Source: Tsukamurella conjunctivitidis
Lineage (GTDB): Bacteria; Actinomycetota; Actinomycetes; Mycobacteriales; Mycobacteriaceae
Assembly: GCF_007858475.1 (NCBI RefSeq)
Contig: NZ_VIGX01000001.1
Coordinates: forward strand, 310,001 to 374,000
Direction: 5' to 3'
Length of the DNA: 64,000 nucleotides
Of the stretch, positions 9,669 to 20,219 are shown one piece after another. How positions within the stretch are numbered: position 1 is the first letter of the stretch; each line of letters begins with the position of its first letter. The position numbers and the translations under genes are program-made. Under the pieces are notes generated by a model that had not been told where the DNA came from, did not search any database, and was given only the letters and a program-made list of their open reading frames with translations.

Positions 9669-9712
9669 CGGCTCACCCTAGCGCGGCTTAAGTGTGCTGC
9701 GAGCGGGTCGTG

Positions 9713-9728
9713 GTTCACTTAGGTGAAC
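9713..9728. promoter_or_regulatory. Palindrome upstream of the lipoprotein operon, possible operator
   Basis: GTTCAC and GTGAAC flank a 4-nt centre (TTAG), just upstream of the strong GGAGGAGG ribosome-binding site of the first tandem lipoprotein gene. The position and symmetry suggest a regulator-binding site. Which protein binds is unknown. Confidence 0.35.
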
Positions 9729-9745
9729 TCTGGAGGAGGCAATCC

Positions 9746-10912
9746 ATGCTGCGTAGGTCGCTGAGCGTGGCGGGGGCCGCGCTGCTGCTCGCGGGCTGTT
9801 CGACGACGGTGCCGGGCTCGCCGGTCGCCGACCCGTCGGGCGTGCCCAAGCCGGACACGGGGTCCTACGCGACCGCCCCGCGCCAGATCGCACCGATGAC
9901 GGAGAAGGTGCAGATCGCCGCCGAGGGCTTCCGGATGATGGAGATCATCCCGCTCGCGACGGAGATCGACGGTGCCGTCCGCTACGGCAGGACGCCGGGC
10001 GTCGGGCGGATGTCGCCGGTCGTCAAGTCGGTGTACGGCGAAGGGGTCGGCGTCGCGCTCGCCGACCACGAGGTGGGGGTGTACACCTCGACCTCGGACC
10101 GGGCGCCCGGCTCCGACGCTGCGGGGCTGGGCAACAACCTGGTCCTGGGCCTGTTCCGGTTCAAGGACGAGGCCGCCGCGCGGGCCGCCGCCGCATCGCC
10201 CGCGGTCCTCGCGGAGGACAAGAGCAGCGGAAGCGCCGCGCCGACGCCGAAGCAGACCGTCGAGGTCCCGCGATACGCCGCGGCGAAGGCCTACTCGAAG
10301 ACCTACGGGGGGTCGAAGTCCATCGTCGGGGTCCTGGCGAGTGGACGATTCGTCCTCGCCGCGTACACGCGGGGACCCGTCGAGCAGATCGCGAAGTTCT
10401 TCGATCTGCAGCTCGCCGCCCTCAAGGGTTTCGTCCCGACGCCCGCCGACAAGTTCTCCACCCTCACGCGCGACCACGACGACCTGCTGCAGTACACGCT
10501 CGCCGAGGAGAGCCCCACGGTCTATCAGGCCACCTTCAAGGCCCGGGCCATCATCAACGCCCAAACCGACGTCGCCGCCGCGGTGAAGGACTTCGCCGAT
10601 GCCGGGGTGGACTACATCGCCAACGCCGGCAACACGGTCACCCGCGCCCGCGACGCGGCCGGAGCGACGCTGCTCGCGGGGCGTTTCATCGACCAGACCC
10701 GGAGCATGCACGCCGGCGCGACCGAGACGTCGGTCCGCGGGGTACCCGGCGGCCGTTGCCTGACGTACCCCACCTACACGAGCTCGAAGGACACCAGGAC
10801 CTACTGCGTGGTGCCCGTCGGCCGGTACCTGGCCGAGGTGACCGACGGCCAGGACGCGCGGGCCAAGCAGGCGATCGGCGCCTCGTACCTGATCCTGCAG
10901 CAGGCGAAATGA
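9746..10912 (+). CDS. Tandem lipoprotein 1 (DUF7373-like)
   Basis: A 388-residue protein with a signal peptide and lipobox LLLAGC, then the phrase PVADPSGVPKPDTGSY shared by all three tandem paralogues. It should be anchored outside the cytoplasmic membrane. The C-terminus has a Cys pair (CLTYPTY ... YCVV) that is conserved in all three and may form a disulfide. It resembles lipoproteins common in Nocardia and Tsukamurella that I associate with DUF7373, but no function is established. It is the most divergent of the three copies. The ATG at 9746 follows GGAGGAGG by 6 nt. The next gene overlaps its stop (ATGA). Confidence 0.8.
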   Translation: MLRRSLSVAGAALLLAGCSTTVPGSPVADPSGVPKPDTGSYATAPRQIAPMTEKVQIAAEGFRMMEIIPLATEIDGAVRYGRTPGVGRMSPVVKSVYGEGVGVALADHEVGVYTSTSDRAPGSDAAGLGNNLVLGLFRFKDEAAARAAAASPAVLAEDKSSGSAAPTPKQTVEVPRYAAAKAYSKTYGGSKSIVGVLASGRFVLAAYTRGPVEQIAKFFDLQLAALKGFVPTPADKFSTLTRDHDDLLQYTLAEESPTVYQATFKARAIINAQTDVAAAVKDFADAGVDYIANAGNTVTRARDAAGATLLAGRFIDQTRSMHAGATETSVRGVPGGRCLTYPTYTSSKDTRTYCVVPVGRYLAEVTDGQDARAKQAIGASYLILQQAK

Positions 10913-12096
10913 AAGCGGGGCCGAACCCTCTGGCGGCGCTCGCGGCGGCGTCCCTTCTTCTGGCGGGATGCTCGACGACGGTGGTCGGTACCCCCGTCGC
11001 CGATCCCGCCGCCGTACCGAAGCCCGAGACCGGCTCGTTCGGGACCACGGTGCGCACCCTCGGCCCGACGGCCCAGGCCGACGGGGAGGCTCTTGAGGGC
11101 TTCCGGATGGCGGAGACGATCCCGCGCATCGACGGGATCGATCCCGCGATGCACTACCGGGGGCAGGTGAAATCGACCGCGCGCGCCTCGATCCGGGAGG
11201 GCGTCGGCCTGGCCTTCGGCAAGGCCGCCGCGGACGTCATCGGCACGAAGCCCGAGGTCTGGGTCACGGTCGCGGCGACGTCGCTGGTGCAGGGGGCCAA
11301 GTACGACGCCAAGGCCCGCGAGAACCGTGCGCAGGTGGCGGTCATGCGGATGGCGAGCCCGGACGACGCCCGCGCCGTCGTGGGCCCGGGCCTGCGTGCC
11401 GTCGAGAGGGCAGTGACGGGCGAGGGCGTGGACAAGGTCGAGGCCCGGATCCCGGGGTACGACGCGGCCGTCGCCTACACCGAGAGTTACCCGTTCACAG
11501 GCGACTTCAGGAGTGCTTTCCTGGCGTACAAGCAGTACGTGATCGGCGTCCAGGGCACTTTCTCGGTCGACCAGATCCGGACGTACTTCGATCGACAGAC
11601 CACGGCGCTCGACGGGTTCCGTCCGACGCCCGTGGAGAAGGTGACCACGCTTCAGCGCGACGCCGAGGGCGTCGCACGACTGACGCTCGCACCGGCCCAG
11701 GGCGACGGCGGGTACGCCCTCCCCGCCCGGACCGCCCTGCTCGGCCAGACGGATGTCACACGGTCGGAGAAGACCTTCGCCGCTGCGGGCGTCGACGTGC
11801 TCGGGGTCGGCGGGAGCACCGTCTACCGGGCTCGCGACGCGGAGGGGGCGCAGCACGTCCTGGCCGAATTCCTCGACGAGAACAGCAAGGCGTTCACGGA
11901 GGTGGAGACGGAGAAGGTGACGGGAGCGCCGGGCGCGACCTGCCTGACCTATGCGCCGTACGAGGGCTCGAACTCCAGGGCCACCTGGTGCGCGATCGCC
12001 GTGGGGCGGTACATGACGGAGATATCCTCGTCGCAGCGTCGGCTGGCGGTGCAGGGGATCGGCGCGGCGTATCTGGTCCTGCGGGACGCGAAATGA
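10909..12096 (+). CDS. Tandem lipoprotein 2 (DUF7373-like)
   Basis: A 395-residue paralogue of its neighbours with lipobox LLLAGC, the shared segment PVADPAAVPKPETGSF, FDRQTTALDGF and the C-terminal CLTYAPYEGS ... WC pair. The start overlaps the previous stop (ATGA), so it is translationally coupled. It is clearly closer to lipoprotein 3 than to lipoprotein 1 by eye: long runs such as STVYRA, DLVSEK-like spacing aside, FLAYKQ and EVETEKV/EEEKV are aligned. This suggests stepwise tandem duplication. Extracytoplasmic function unknown. Confidence 0.8.
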   Translation: MKAGPNPLAALAAASLLLAGCSTTVVGTPVADPAAVPKPETGSFGTTVRTLGPTAQADGEALEGFRMAETIPRIDGIDPAMHYRGQVKSTARASIREGVGLAFGKAAADVIGTKPEVWVTVAATSLVQGAKYDAKARENRAQVAVMRMASPDDARAVVGPGLRAVERAVTGEGVDKVEARIPGYDAAVAYTESYPFTGDFRSAFLAYKQYVIGVQGTFSVDQIRTYFDRQTTALDGFRPTPVEKVTTLQRDAEGVARLTLAPAQGDGGYALPARTALLGQTDVTRSEKTFAAAGVDVLGVGGSTVYRARDAEGAQHVLAEFLDENSKAFTEVETEKVTGAPGATCLTYAPYEGSNSRATWCAIAVGRYMTEISSSQRRLAVQGIGAAYLVLRDAK

Positions 12097-12104
12097 GGAG
12101 AACG

Positions 12105-13286
12105 ATGAAGAAGTCTCTGGCGGCGCTCGCGGCCGCGTCCCTGTTCCTGGCGGGGTGTTCGTCGACGGTGGCGGGCACCCCCGTCGCGGACCCCTCCGGC
12201 GTGCCCAAACCCGAGACCGGCTCGTTCGCGACCACGGCGCGCACCATCGGGCCGACGTCCCAGAGCGACGGGGAGGCGCTGGAGGGCTATCGGATGTCGG
12301 AGGTCGTCCCGTACCTCTACGAGATCGACCAGACGATGCACTTCCGCGGCGACGTGAACACGGGCGCGCGGGAGTCGATCCAGCGCGGCGTGAAGAACCT
12401 GTTCGGGCAGGCCGCCGCCGACGCCGTGGGCGTCAAGCCCGAGGTCTGGGTCTCGGTCGGCGCGGGCGACACCGCGCAGGGGACGAAGTACGACGCGAAC
12501 AAGAAGCAGCGGGGCGAGACCGTCGCTCTGCTGCGGATGGCGAACGCCGGCGACGCGTCCGCGGTCGTCGGTGCGGGGCTCCTTGCGGCGGAGAAGGATT
12601 CGGCGGGCAAGGACGAACCGGCGAAGGTGGCGACGAGGGTCCCCGGCTACGACGCGGCGATCGCCTACACCCAGACCTACCCCTACGCGGGCACGGCGAC
12701 CGTCGCCTTCCTGGCGTACAAGCAGTTCGTGATCGGCGCCTTCGGCGACCTGTCCGTGGACCAGCTGCGCACCTTCTTCGACCGGCAGACCAAGGCGCTC
12801 GACGGTTTCCAACCGACGCCGCTCGACAAGGTGAGCACTCTGCAGCGCGACCCGGAGGGCGTCGCGAAGCTGACCTTGGCCCCGTCGCAGGGCGAGGGCG
12901 GGTTCGCGGTGCCCGCGCGGTCCGCCGTGTTGCGGCAGACCGACGTCGCCCGCTCCGCGAAGACCTTCGCCGACGCGGGCGTCGACGTGGTGGGCAGCGG
13001 TGCCAGCACCGTCTACCGGGCCAAGGACGAGAAGGGCGCGCAGCACGTCATCGACGAGTTCGCGGACGAGAACCGCAAGGCGTTCACCAAGGTCGAGGAG
13101 GAGAAGGTGAAGGGTGCGCCCGGCGCGCTGTGCCTGACCTACGCGACCTATGAGGGCTCGACGCGGAAGAACACCTGGTGCGTGGTCGCGGTCGGCAGGT
13201 ACGTGGCGGAGGTGGTCGTGGACCAGCGTCAGCAGGCGATCCAGGGGATCGGTGCCGCCTACCTGATCCTCAAGAACAACACCTGA
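12105..13286 (+). CDS. Tandem lipoprotein 3 (DUF7373-like)
   Basis: A 393-residue lipoprotein (MKKSLAALAAASLFLAGC lipobox) closely related to lipoprotein 2. It has the same PVADPSGVPKPETGSF segment, the FFDRQTKALDGF core and the C-terminal CLTYATYEGS ... WCVV Cys pair. ATG 12105 is preferred because GAGGAG lies 4-5 nt upstream. ATG 12093, overlapping the previous stop, is the alternative. It is the last gene of the three-gene operon, and a strong hairpin terminator follows 13 nt after the stop. Confidence 0.8.
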   Translation: MKKSLAALAAASLFLAGCSSTVAGTPVADPSGVPKPETGSFATTARTIGPTSQSDGEALEGYRMSEVVPYLYEIDQTMHFRGDVNTGARESIQRGVKNLFGQAAADAVGVKPEVWVSVGAGDTAQGTKYDANKKQRGETVALLRMANAGDASAVVGAGLLAAEKDSAGKDEPAKVATRVPGYDAAIAYTQTYPYAGTATVAFLAYKQFVIGAFGDLSVDQLRTFFDRQTKALDGFQPTPLDKVSTLQRDPEGVAKLTLAPSQGEGGFAVPARSAVLRQTDVARSAKTFADAGVDVVGSGASTVYRAKDEKGAQHVIDEFADENRKAFTKVEEEKVKGAPGALCLTYATYEGSTRKNTWCVVAVGRYVAEVVVDQRQQAIQGIGAAYLILKNNT

Positions 13287-13299
13287 TCCACGGAAACGA

Positions 13300-13330
13300 G
13301 AAGGGGCGCACCCGCCGGGTGCGCCCCTTC
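13300..13330. terminator. Bidirectional hairpin terminator between lipoprotein 3 and the SRPBCC gene
   Basis: A perfect 14-bp inverted repeat (GAAGGGGCGCACCC / GGGTGCGCCCCTTC) with a 3-nt loop. It lies between two convergent genes, 13 nt from one stop and 16 nt from the other, so it can serve both. The stem is GC-rich with AAGG/CCTT ends. Confidence 0.85.
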
Positions 13331-13346
13331 GTCGGTCTCGGGGAGG

Positions 13347-13808
13347 CTACTTCGCCTCGGACTCGGTCTTGATGTGCGAGAGGGTCTGCTTCATGCCGAC
13401 CAGCAGGCCGCGCTCGAAGTCCTCGTTACCGCCGAGAAGGGCTCCGACGAGGATGCTGCTCACGGCGGTGGTCTTCCCGCCCGCGGCCTCGCGGCGCTCG
13501 ACGACGGTGGTCTTGTCGCCGTCGGGCACCAGGGTGAAGCTCCAGATCGTGTGGTTCTCCGCCACCCGGAACGCGACGCGCTCGTTCGGCGTGAACTCGG
13601 TGACCTGGGTGTTGGTCGGCCAGACCTTCCACCCCTGACGGTTGATGTTCAGCATGCGGGTGCCCACCTTGAGCGGGCCGCCGAACACGAACACCTTCTT
13701 GCATTGCGGGCTGCGACGGCCCATCGCCTCGAGGTCGGACACGACCGACCAGACCTTCTCCACGGGCGCGTCGATCACGACGCTCGACTCCAGAACGGGG
13801 GTTGCCAT
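13347..13808 (-). CDS. SRPBCC-family (polyketide cyclase/START-like) protein
   Basis: A 153-residue protein with the SRPBCC helix-grip pattern: VVIDAPVEKVWSVVSD at the N-terminus, a central WKVWPTNTQVTEFTPNERVAFRV-like strand region and a long C-terminal helix. Such proteins bind hydrophobic ligands in a deep pocket. The ligand cannot be inferred here. The ATG at 13808 follows TAGGAT by 6 nt, which fits leaderless transcription. A 16-bp palindrome (13817-13832) covers that hexamer. The gene diverges from groEL. Confidence 0.8.
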   Translation of the reverse strand: MATPVLESSVVIDAPVEKVWSVVSDLEAMGRRSPQCKKVFVFGGPLKVGTRMLNINRQGWKVWPTNTQVTEFTPNERVAFRVAENHTIWSFTLVPDGDKTTVVERREAAGGKTTAVSSILVGALLGGNEDFERGLLVGMKQTLSHIKTESEAK

Positions 13809-13816
13809 GACCGGAT

Positions 13817-13832
13817 CCTACCCAGGGGTAGG
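13817..13832. promoter_or_regulatory. Palindrome over the SRPBCC-gene promoter
   Basis: CCTACCC and GGGTAGG are separated by 2 nt. On the minus strand the right arm contains the TAGGAT hexamer placed 6 nt before the ATG at 13808, so a bound regulator would block transcription. The regulator is unknown. Confidence 0.35.
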
Positions 13833-13861
13833 AAAGGTCCGTGCAGCCAGCGGCGAACGAC

Positions 13862-13888
13862 CTTGCACTCGACCCTGCCGAGTGCTAG
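13862..13888. promoter_or_regulatory. CIRCE operator 1 (HrcA site) overlapping the groEL promoter
   Basis: CTTGCACTC-N9-GAGTGCTAG matches the CIRCE consensus with one mismatch between the arms. A sigma-A-like promoter coincides with it: -35 TTGCAC at 13863-13868 and -10 TAGAAA at 13886-13891, with a 17-bp spacer. HrcA bound here would block initiation of groEL transcription. hrcA itself is not in the window. Confidence 0.85.
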
Positions 13889-13895
13889 AAACGAC

Positions 13896-15685
<1,790 letters not shown>

Positions 15686-15710
15686 GTCCAGCCACCCGGC
15701 TAGGAATTCC

Positions 15711-15745
15711 GGGCCCGGCATCGTCGTTTCGACGGTGCCGGGCCC
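15711..15745 (+). terminator. groEL terminator hairpin
   Basis: Arms of 16 bp (GGGCCCGGCATCGTCG / CGACGGTGCCGGGCCC) with a single T-G type mismatch and a 3-nt TTT loop, 26 nt after the groEL stop. Its inner arms are the same as those of the hairpin following the dihydrolipoamide dehydrogenase gene at 63506-63541. Confidence 0.85.
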
Positions 15746-15841
15746 GCCCCGTCTCCGAAAGTCGGGTTTTCCGATGCCTCGCGGCGAAATTCGTCCTTGC
15801 CGCGCCGCAGAACCCGATTCTCGGAACGTTGCGGGAGCACC

Positions 15842-16684
15842 CTAGACGTATCGCCGCTCCCCGCCGGAGTGCGCGGGGCGAGCGGAGTCGCCCGCTGCGG
15901 CGGAAGTCGTCTGCTGATACGCGACTACGAACTGTCCTGGGGCCGCGGCCACTTCGAGTGTGGTCCACTCCAGCTCCAGCACCCCGAGGTCCGGGTGCGC
16001 GATGGTCTTGGTGCCATTGGTCTTCGTCTGCACCTCGCCCTCGCCCCAGAGGCGGGCGAAGTGTGTACTGCGGACCGAGAGTTCGCCGACGAGGGCGATG
16101 AGGCGGGGATTCGACGGGTTCGGTCCGGACCATGCACGCAGATTGCCCACGCTCTCGCGGGCGACGGTGTCGTAGTCCAGGTACACCTCTGGCGCCCGCG
16201 GGTCGAGGAACAGCGAGCGCACCATGTTGTCGCCCACCTCGAGTCCGATGCCGCGATGCAGGTTCTCGCCGGCCGCGTTCGTGCCGATCAGGTCGAGCAG
16301 CGAATTGGTGACGATGGTGGGGTTCGGCCACGTATCGAGCAGGCGGCGGACCACATCGGACATCTCGTCGACGATCTCGCCGCCGCGTCCGTCGGGGAGA
16401 TCGGCGAGTTGCGCGAGGTGCGCCGCGCCGTCGGGATCGAGTCGCAGCACGTCCGCGAGTGCTGCCACCACTGCGGGCGATGGGCGGCGGTCCCGCCCGC
16501 GTTCGAGCCGGACGAGGTATTCGACGCTGATGCCAGCTTGCGCGGCGACCTCTTCGCGACGGAGTCCGGGTGTCCGCCGTACGCCCATCGTCCGCAGGCC
16601 GAGCGTCGCGGGGTCCACCCGTTCGCGACGCGCGCGGAGAAACTCACCGAGCAGATTGCCTTCCACCCGACCCACGGTACTCAT
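15842..16684 (-). CDS. XRE-family transcriptional regulator with MmyB-like ligand domain
   Basis: A 280-residue regulator. The N-terminal helix-turn-helix includes GLRREEVAAQAGISVEYLVRLERGRDR (residues roughly 40-70), typical of the MmyB-like XRE family. The rest is a PAS-like MmyB ligand-binding domain with the family phrases NLLDLIGTNAAG-like and the LAWSGPNPSNPRL region. It lies 83 bp from, and divergent to, an SDR gene that it probably regulates. The ligand is unknown. Confidence 0.85.
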   Translation of the reverse strand: MSTVGRVEGNLLGEFLRARRERVDPATLGLRTMGVRRTPGLRREEVAAQAGISVEYLVRLERGRDRRPSPAVVAALADVLRLDPDGAAHLAQLADLPDGRGGEIVDEMSDVVRRLLDTWPNPTIVTNSLLDLIGTNAAGENLHRGIGLEVGDNMVRSLFLDPRAPEVYLDYDTVARESVGNLRAWSGPNPSNPRLIALVGELSVRSTHFARLWGEGEVQTKTNGTKTIAHPDLGVLELEWTTLEVAAAPGQFVVAYQQTTSAAAGDSARPAHSGGERRYV

Positions 16685-16767
16685 ACGCCCTGGTCCAGCC
16701 AGATAGTGCGACTACCCCCAGTCGCGGGGCCTGTCACCCGGGCTCGCCGCCGGGCACCGTGATCGGC

Positions 16768-17505
16768 ATGACCTCGTTGACTGATCGCACAGCACTCATC
16801 ACCGGCGCCGGCAGTGGCATCGGTGCCGCCACCGCCGCATCCCTGACCGCCGCCGGCGCCAGGGCGGCGCTCATCGGCCGCCGCGCCGATCGCCTCGCCG
16901 CCGTCGCCACGGTGACGGGTGCGGCGCACGCGGTCGCCGACGTCACCGACCGCGCCTCTCTGACGTCCGCGATCGCCCATCTCCGCGAGGAGGTGGGCGC
17001 CTTCGACCTGGTGGTGGCCAACGCCGGCGCCATGCTCCCGGCTGCGTTCGATACCGCGGAGGTGGACGACTGGGATCGGATGGTCTCCACGAACATCTCC
17101 GGTCTCCTCGCGACCGCGCGTGCCACTATCGACGACCTCACGGCCGCCGCCGAGTCCGGGCCGGCGGATCTGATCCTGATCGGCTCCATCGGCGCCCACA
17201 TGGTCCTCCCCGGCTATTCGGTCTACAACGCTACCAAGGCGGCCGTCGCACACCTTGCTCGGCATCTCCGCGACGAGTTCGGGCCGCGCGGCGTCCGGGT
17301 GCGCCTCATCGAGCCCGGCATGGTCGAATCGGAACTCGCCGCCGGAGTCACGGACGCGGACGCTGCAGAGATCCTGCGGCGGTACGCCGTCGAGAACCCG
17401 CCGATCCCGGCCTCCGCGATCGGCGACGCGGTGGCGTGGAGCGCATCGCTCCCCGCAGACGTCAACCTCGCCTCGATGATCGTGCTCCCGACGGTGCAGG
17501 GCTGA
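16768..17505 (+). CDS. SDR-family NAD(P)-dependent oxidoreductase
   Basis: A 245-residue classical short-chain dehydrogenase. It has the cofactor motif TGAGSGIG near residue 12, NAGA in the middle, the active-site Ser in GSIGAH and the catalytic YNATK-type pair (Tyr in YSVYNATK with Lys). It catalyses NAD(P)-dependent oxidation or reduction of an unknown alcohol or carbonyl. The divergent MmyB-like regulator beside it suggests induction by a small molecule. GTG 16759 is an in-frame alternative start to ATG 16768. Confidence 0.87.
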   Translation: MTSLTDRTALITGAGSGIGAATAASLTAAGARAALIGRRADRLAAVATVTGAAHAVADVTDRASLTSAIAHLREEVGAFDLVVANAGAMLPAAFDTAEVDDWDRMVSTNISGLLATARATIDDLTAAAESGPADLILIGSIGAHMVLPGYSVYNATKAAVAHLARHLRDEFGPRGVRVRLIEPGMVESELAAGVTDADAAEILRRYAVENPPIPASAIGDAVAWSASLPADVNLASMIVLPTVQG

Positions 17506-17651
17506 CCTGCGGGACGACCGGGAGTCCGCGTTCGCCGCGTGGCCCAGCCGCGCCGCTGGCTGGCCCGCTGCTCCCCCGACCGGTGTACGGCGGCATTCAG
17601 CAGGTTGGCAGAATTGATGCTCTAGACGTCAGTGACAAGAAAGGCGACGAC

Positions 17652-19574
17652 GTGACCGCAGAGACCCTTCAGTTCCAGGCCGAGACCGATCAGCTGCTGT
17701 CGCTGATGATCCACTCGGTGTACTCGGAGAAGGACGTCTTCCTCCGCGAGCTGATCTCCAACGCCTCGGACGCGCTGGACAAGCTGCGGCTGGAGGCCTA
17801 CCAGGACAAGGATCTCGACGCGGACGCCTCCGATCTGCACATCGAGCTGCGCCCCGACGCCGAGGCCCGCACGCTGACCATCGCGGACAACGGCATCGGC
17901 ATGAGCCGCGCCGACGTCGTCGACCTCATCGGCACCCTGGCCAAGTCCGGCACCGGCGAGCTCAAGCGCAAGCTCGAGGCCGCGAAACAGGCCAAGGAGC
18001 AGGGCGCGTCGGCGGAGCTCATCGGCCAGTTCGGCATCGGCTTCTACTCGGCGTTCATGGTCGCCGACCGCGTCACCCTCGTCACCCGCAAGGCCGGCGA
18101 GGACACCGCCACGCGCTGGGAGTCCGAGGGCCACGGCACCTACACCGTCACCGACCTGACGGGTGACGAGGTGCCCGCGCAGCACGGCACGACGATCACC
18201 CTGCACCTGCGCGCCGCGGACGGCGACGACAGCCTCCACGACTACGCCTCCGAGCACGTGCTCCGCACAGTGGTCCGGCGCTACAGCGACTTCATCGCCT
18301 TCCCGATCCGCCTGATCCTCCCCGCCGCCGAGGCCGCGGACACCGACGGCGACGAGGCCGACGACGCCGCACCGTCCGGGCCGGAGACCCTCAACTCCAT
18401 GCAGGCGCTGTGGGCCCGCCCGAAGGACGAGGTCTCCGACGAGGAGTACGCCGACTTCTACCGGCACATCAGCCACGCCTTCGACGAGCCGCTCGAGACG
18501 ATCGCGGTCCGCGCCGAGGGCACCTTCGAGTACCAGGCGCTGCTCTTCATCCCGACGATGCCGCCCTTCGACATGTTCTACCGCAACACCAAGCCGGGCC
18601 CCGCGCTCTACGTCAAGCGGGTGTTCATCATGGATCACTGCGAGGCGCTGCTGCCCCCGTACCTGCGATTCATCACCGGCGTCGTGGACGCACAGGACCT
18701 CTCGCTCAACGTCTCCCGGGAGATCCTGCAGAACGACCGGCACCTCGTGATGATCCGCAAGCGCCTCGTCAAGCGTGTTCTGCAGACCGTCACCGCGATG
18801 CGCGAGAACGAGCGGGAGAAGTACGACACCTTCTGGACGGCCTTCGGTGCCGTCCTCAAGGAGGGGCTGCTCGACGACCAGGACAACCGCGAAACCCTGC
18901 TCAAGGCAGCGTCGTTCACGTCGACGTTCAGCGAGGAGGGCACCACGGGCCTGGCGGACTACGTCTCCCGCATGCCGGAGGGGCAGGACGTCATCTACTA
19001 CGCCGCAGGCGAGTCCCGCCGCCAGCTGGAGTCGTCCCCGCACCTGGAGGCCTTCGCCGCCAAGGGCTTCGAGGTGCTGCTCCTCACCGATCAGGTCGAC
19101 GAGCTGTGGACCACGGGCGCGGAGTTCGACGGTAAGCGGTTCGTCTCCGTCGCCAAGGGGGAGGCGGACCTCGGCGACGAGACGCCGGAGGCGGAGGGCT
19201 TCGAGCCGCTCACCGCGTGGCTGGCGAAGACGCTGGAGGACAAGGTCTCCGGCGTGCGGCTCACCTCGCGACTGACCACCTCGCCCGCGTGCCTCGTGGG
19301 CGGCGAGTTCGATCTGACGCCGCAGCTCGAGCAGATGTACCGGGCCAGCGGCCAGGAGGTGCCGCGCACTCGCCGCACGCTGGAGCTGAACCCGGACAAC
19401 GCGCTCGTGCTCGCGCTGCGTGAGAAGGTCGGCGACGGTGAGCCCGCGGACGACCTCCGCGACGCGGCGGAGATCCTCTACGGGACCGCCGTCCTCGCGG
19501 AGGGCGGCGCCGTCGCCGACCCGGCCGAGTTCGCCGCGGTGCTCGCGCGCCAGCTCGGCCGCTCCCTGGGCTGA
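17652..19574 (+). CDS. htpG: Molecular chaperone HtpG (Hsp90)
   Basis: A 640-residue bacterial Hsp90, an ATP-dependent dimeric chaperone. The N-terminal ATPase domain shows ELISNASDALDKLR, DNGIGM and GQFGIGFYSAF. The middle domain shows NVSREILQ (with the Arg that contacts ATP) and the C-terminal dimerisation region is full length. The GTG at 17652 places the start at the conserved FQAETDQLL segment, and an AAAGG-like site lies upstream. No CIRCE element is visible upstream, so its control differs from groEL. A 15-bp hairpin terminator follows. Confidence 0.97.
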   Translation: MTAETLQFQAETDQLLSLMIHSVYSEKDVFLRELISNASDALDKLRLEAYQDKDLDADASDLHIELRPDAEARTLTIADNGIGMSRADVVDLIGTLAKSGTGELKRKLEAAKQAKEQGASAELIGQFGIGFYSAFMVADRVTLVTRKAGEDTATRWESEGHGTYTVTDLTGDEVPAQHGTTITLHLRAADGDDSLHDYASEHVLRTVVRRYSDFIAFPIRLILPAAEAADTDGDEADDAAPSGPETLNSMQALWARPKDEVSDEEYADFYRHISHAFDEPLETIAVRAEGTFEYQALLFIPTMPPFDMFYRNTKPGPALYVKRVFIMDHCEALLPPYLRFITGVVDAQDLSLNVSREILQNDRHLVMIRKRLVKRVLQTVTAMRENEREKYDTFWTAFGAVLKEGLLDDQDNRETLLKAASFTSTFSEEGTTGLADYVSRMPEGQDVIYYAAGESRRQLESSPHLEAFAAKGFEVLLLTDQVDELWTTGAEFDGKRFVSVAKGEADLGDETPEAEGFEPLTAWLAKTLEDKVSGVRLTSRLTTSPACLVGGEFDLTPQLEQMYRASGQEVPRTRRTLELNPDNALVLALREKVGDGEPADDLRDAAEILYGTAVLAEGGAVADPAEFAAVLARQLGRSLG

Positions 19575-19582
19575 TCTGCACG

Positions 19583-19624
19583 GAACGTCGCCGCGCCACC
19601 TCCCCCTCGGGCGCGGCGACGTTC
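19583..19624 (+). terminator. htpG terminator hairpin
   Basis: A perfect 15-bp inverted repeat (GAACGTCGCCGCGCC / GGCGCGGCGACGTTC) with a 12-nt loop, starting 8 nt after the htpG stop. Confidence 0.8.
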
Positions 19625-19706
19625 AGCGCGCGGTAAGCGCTGCGAAAGAGGTTCGCGTCACCCTGTTCCCATCGCACCGAACGGTGCCGAGGGCGAAGGA
19701 GTGGAT

Positions 19707-20180
19707 GTGGCGTTGCCAGCAGTACCTGCGCAGGGATGGATCCGTTTGATCTGCGTGCCGGGCAGTTCGGCGAACGCGTTCATCAAGTACGAGAACGGCG
19801 TGAGCGTCAGCGCCTTCGTGGACAGCGTCGCCCGGATGTCTGACTGGGGAGAATCGATCCTCCCCGTCACGGCGGGCGATCACGTCCTCAGCGTGCAGCT
19901 CGGGACATACGCGGCGTTCACCGGCACGCCGGGCAGTGCGGTGGTCGGTGCGCGGTTCGGTACGGCGAGCATTCCGCTCCGCGTGACTGCGGGGCAGACG
20001 GTCACCGTCTTCTACGCCGCCCCGAACGGCACCGGGACGCCGGGCCGATTCAGCTTCACTCCGCCGCCCCCGCCGCCGGTCAACGGCCTCAAAGTCGCGC
20101 AGATCGTGATTCTGGCGGTCTGTGTGGGGCTGTTATTCCTCATCCTGGGCTTCTGCCTTCTCCTTCTCGTGGGTTCCTAG
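19707..20180 (+). CDS. Small protein with C-terminal membrane anchor, unknown function
   Basis: A 157-residue protein I do not recognise. The first 120 residues look beta-rich and resemble a carrier- or stress-type beta domain (repeated short V/T strands separated by Gly turns). A Pro-rich linker (six consecutive Pro-containing positions after FSF) then leads to a hydrophobic helix of about 25 residues at the C-terminus. There is no signal peptide, so the beta domain probably faces the cytoplasm. GTG 19707 is preferred over GTG 19701 because AAGGAG then lies 5 nt upstream. Confidence 0.6.
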   Translation: MALPAVPAQGWIRLICVPGSSANAFIKYENGVSVSAFVDSVARMSDWGESILPVTAGDHVLSVQLGTYAAFTGTPGSAVVGARFGTASIPLRVTAGQTVTVFYAAPNGTGTPGRFSFTPPPPPPVNGLKVAQIVILAVCVGLLFLILGFCLLLLVGS

Positions 20181-20219
20181 TCGGCCGGCTCGCCGCGGCA
20201 TCGGCGTACCGTCGGACAT

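Noticed and set aside
9713-9728. IdeR box at the lipoprotein operon (TTAGGTGAAC)
   Set aside because: Only one half matches the consensus. The element is better described as a GTTCAC/GTGAAC palindrome.
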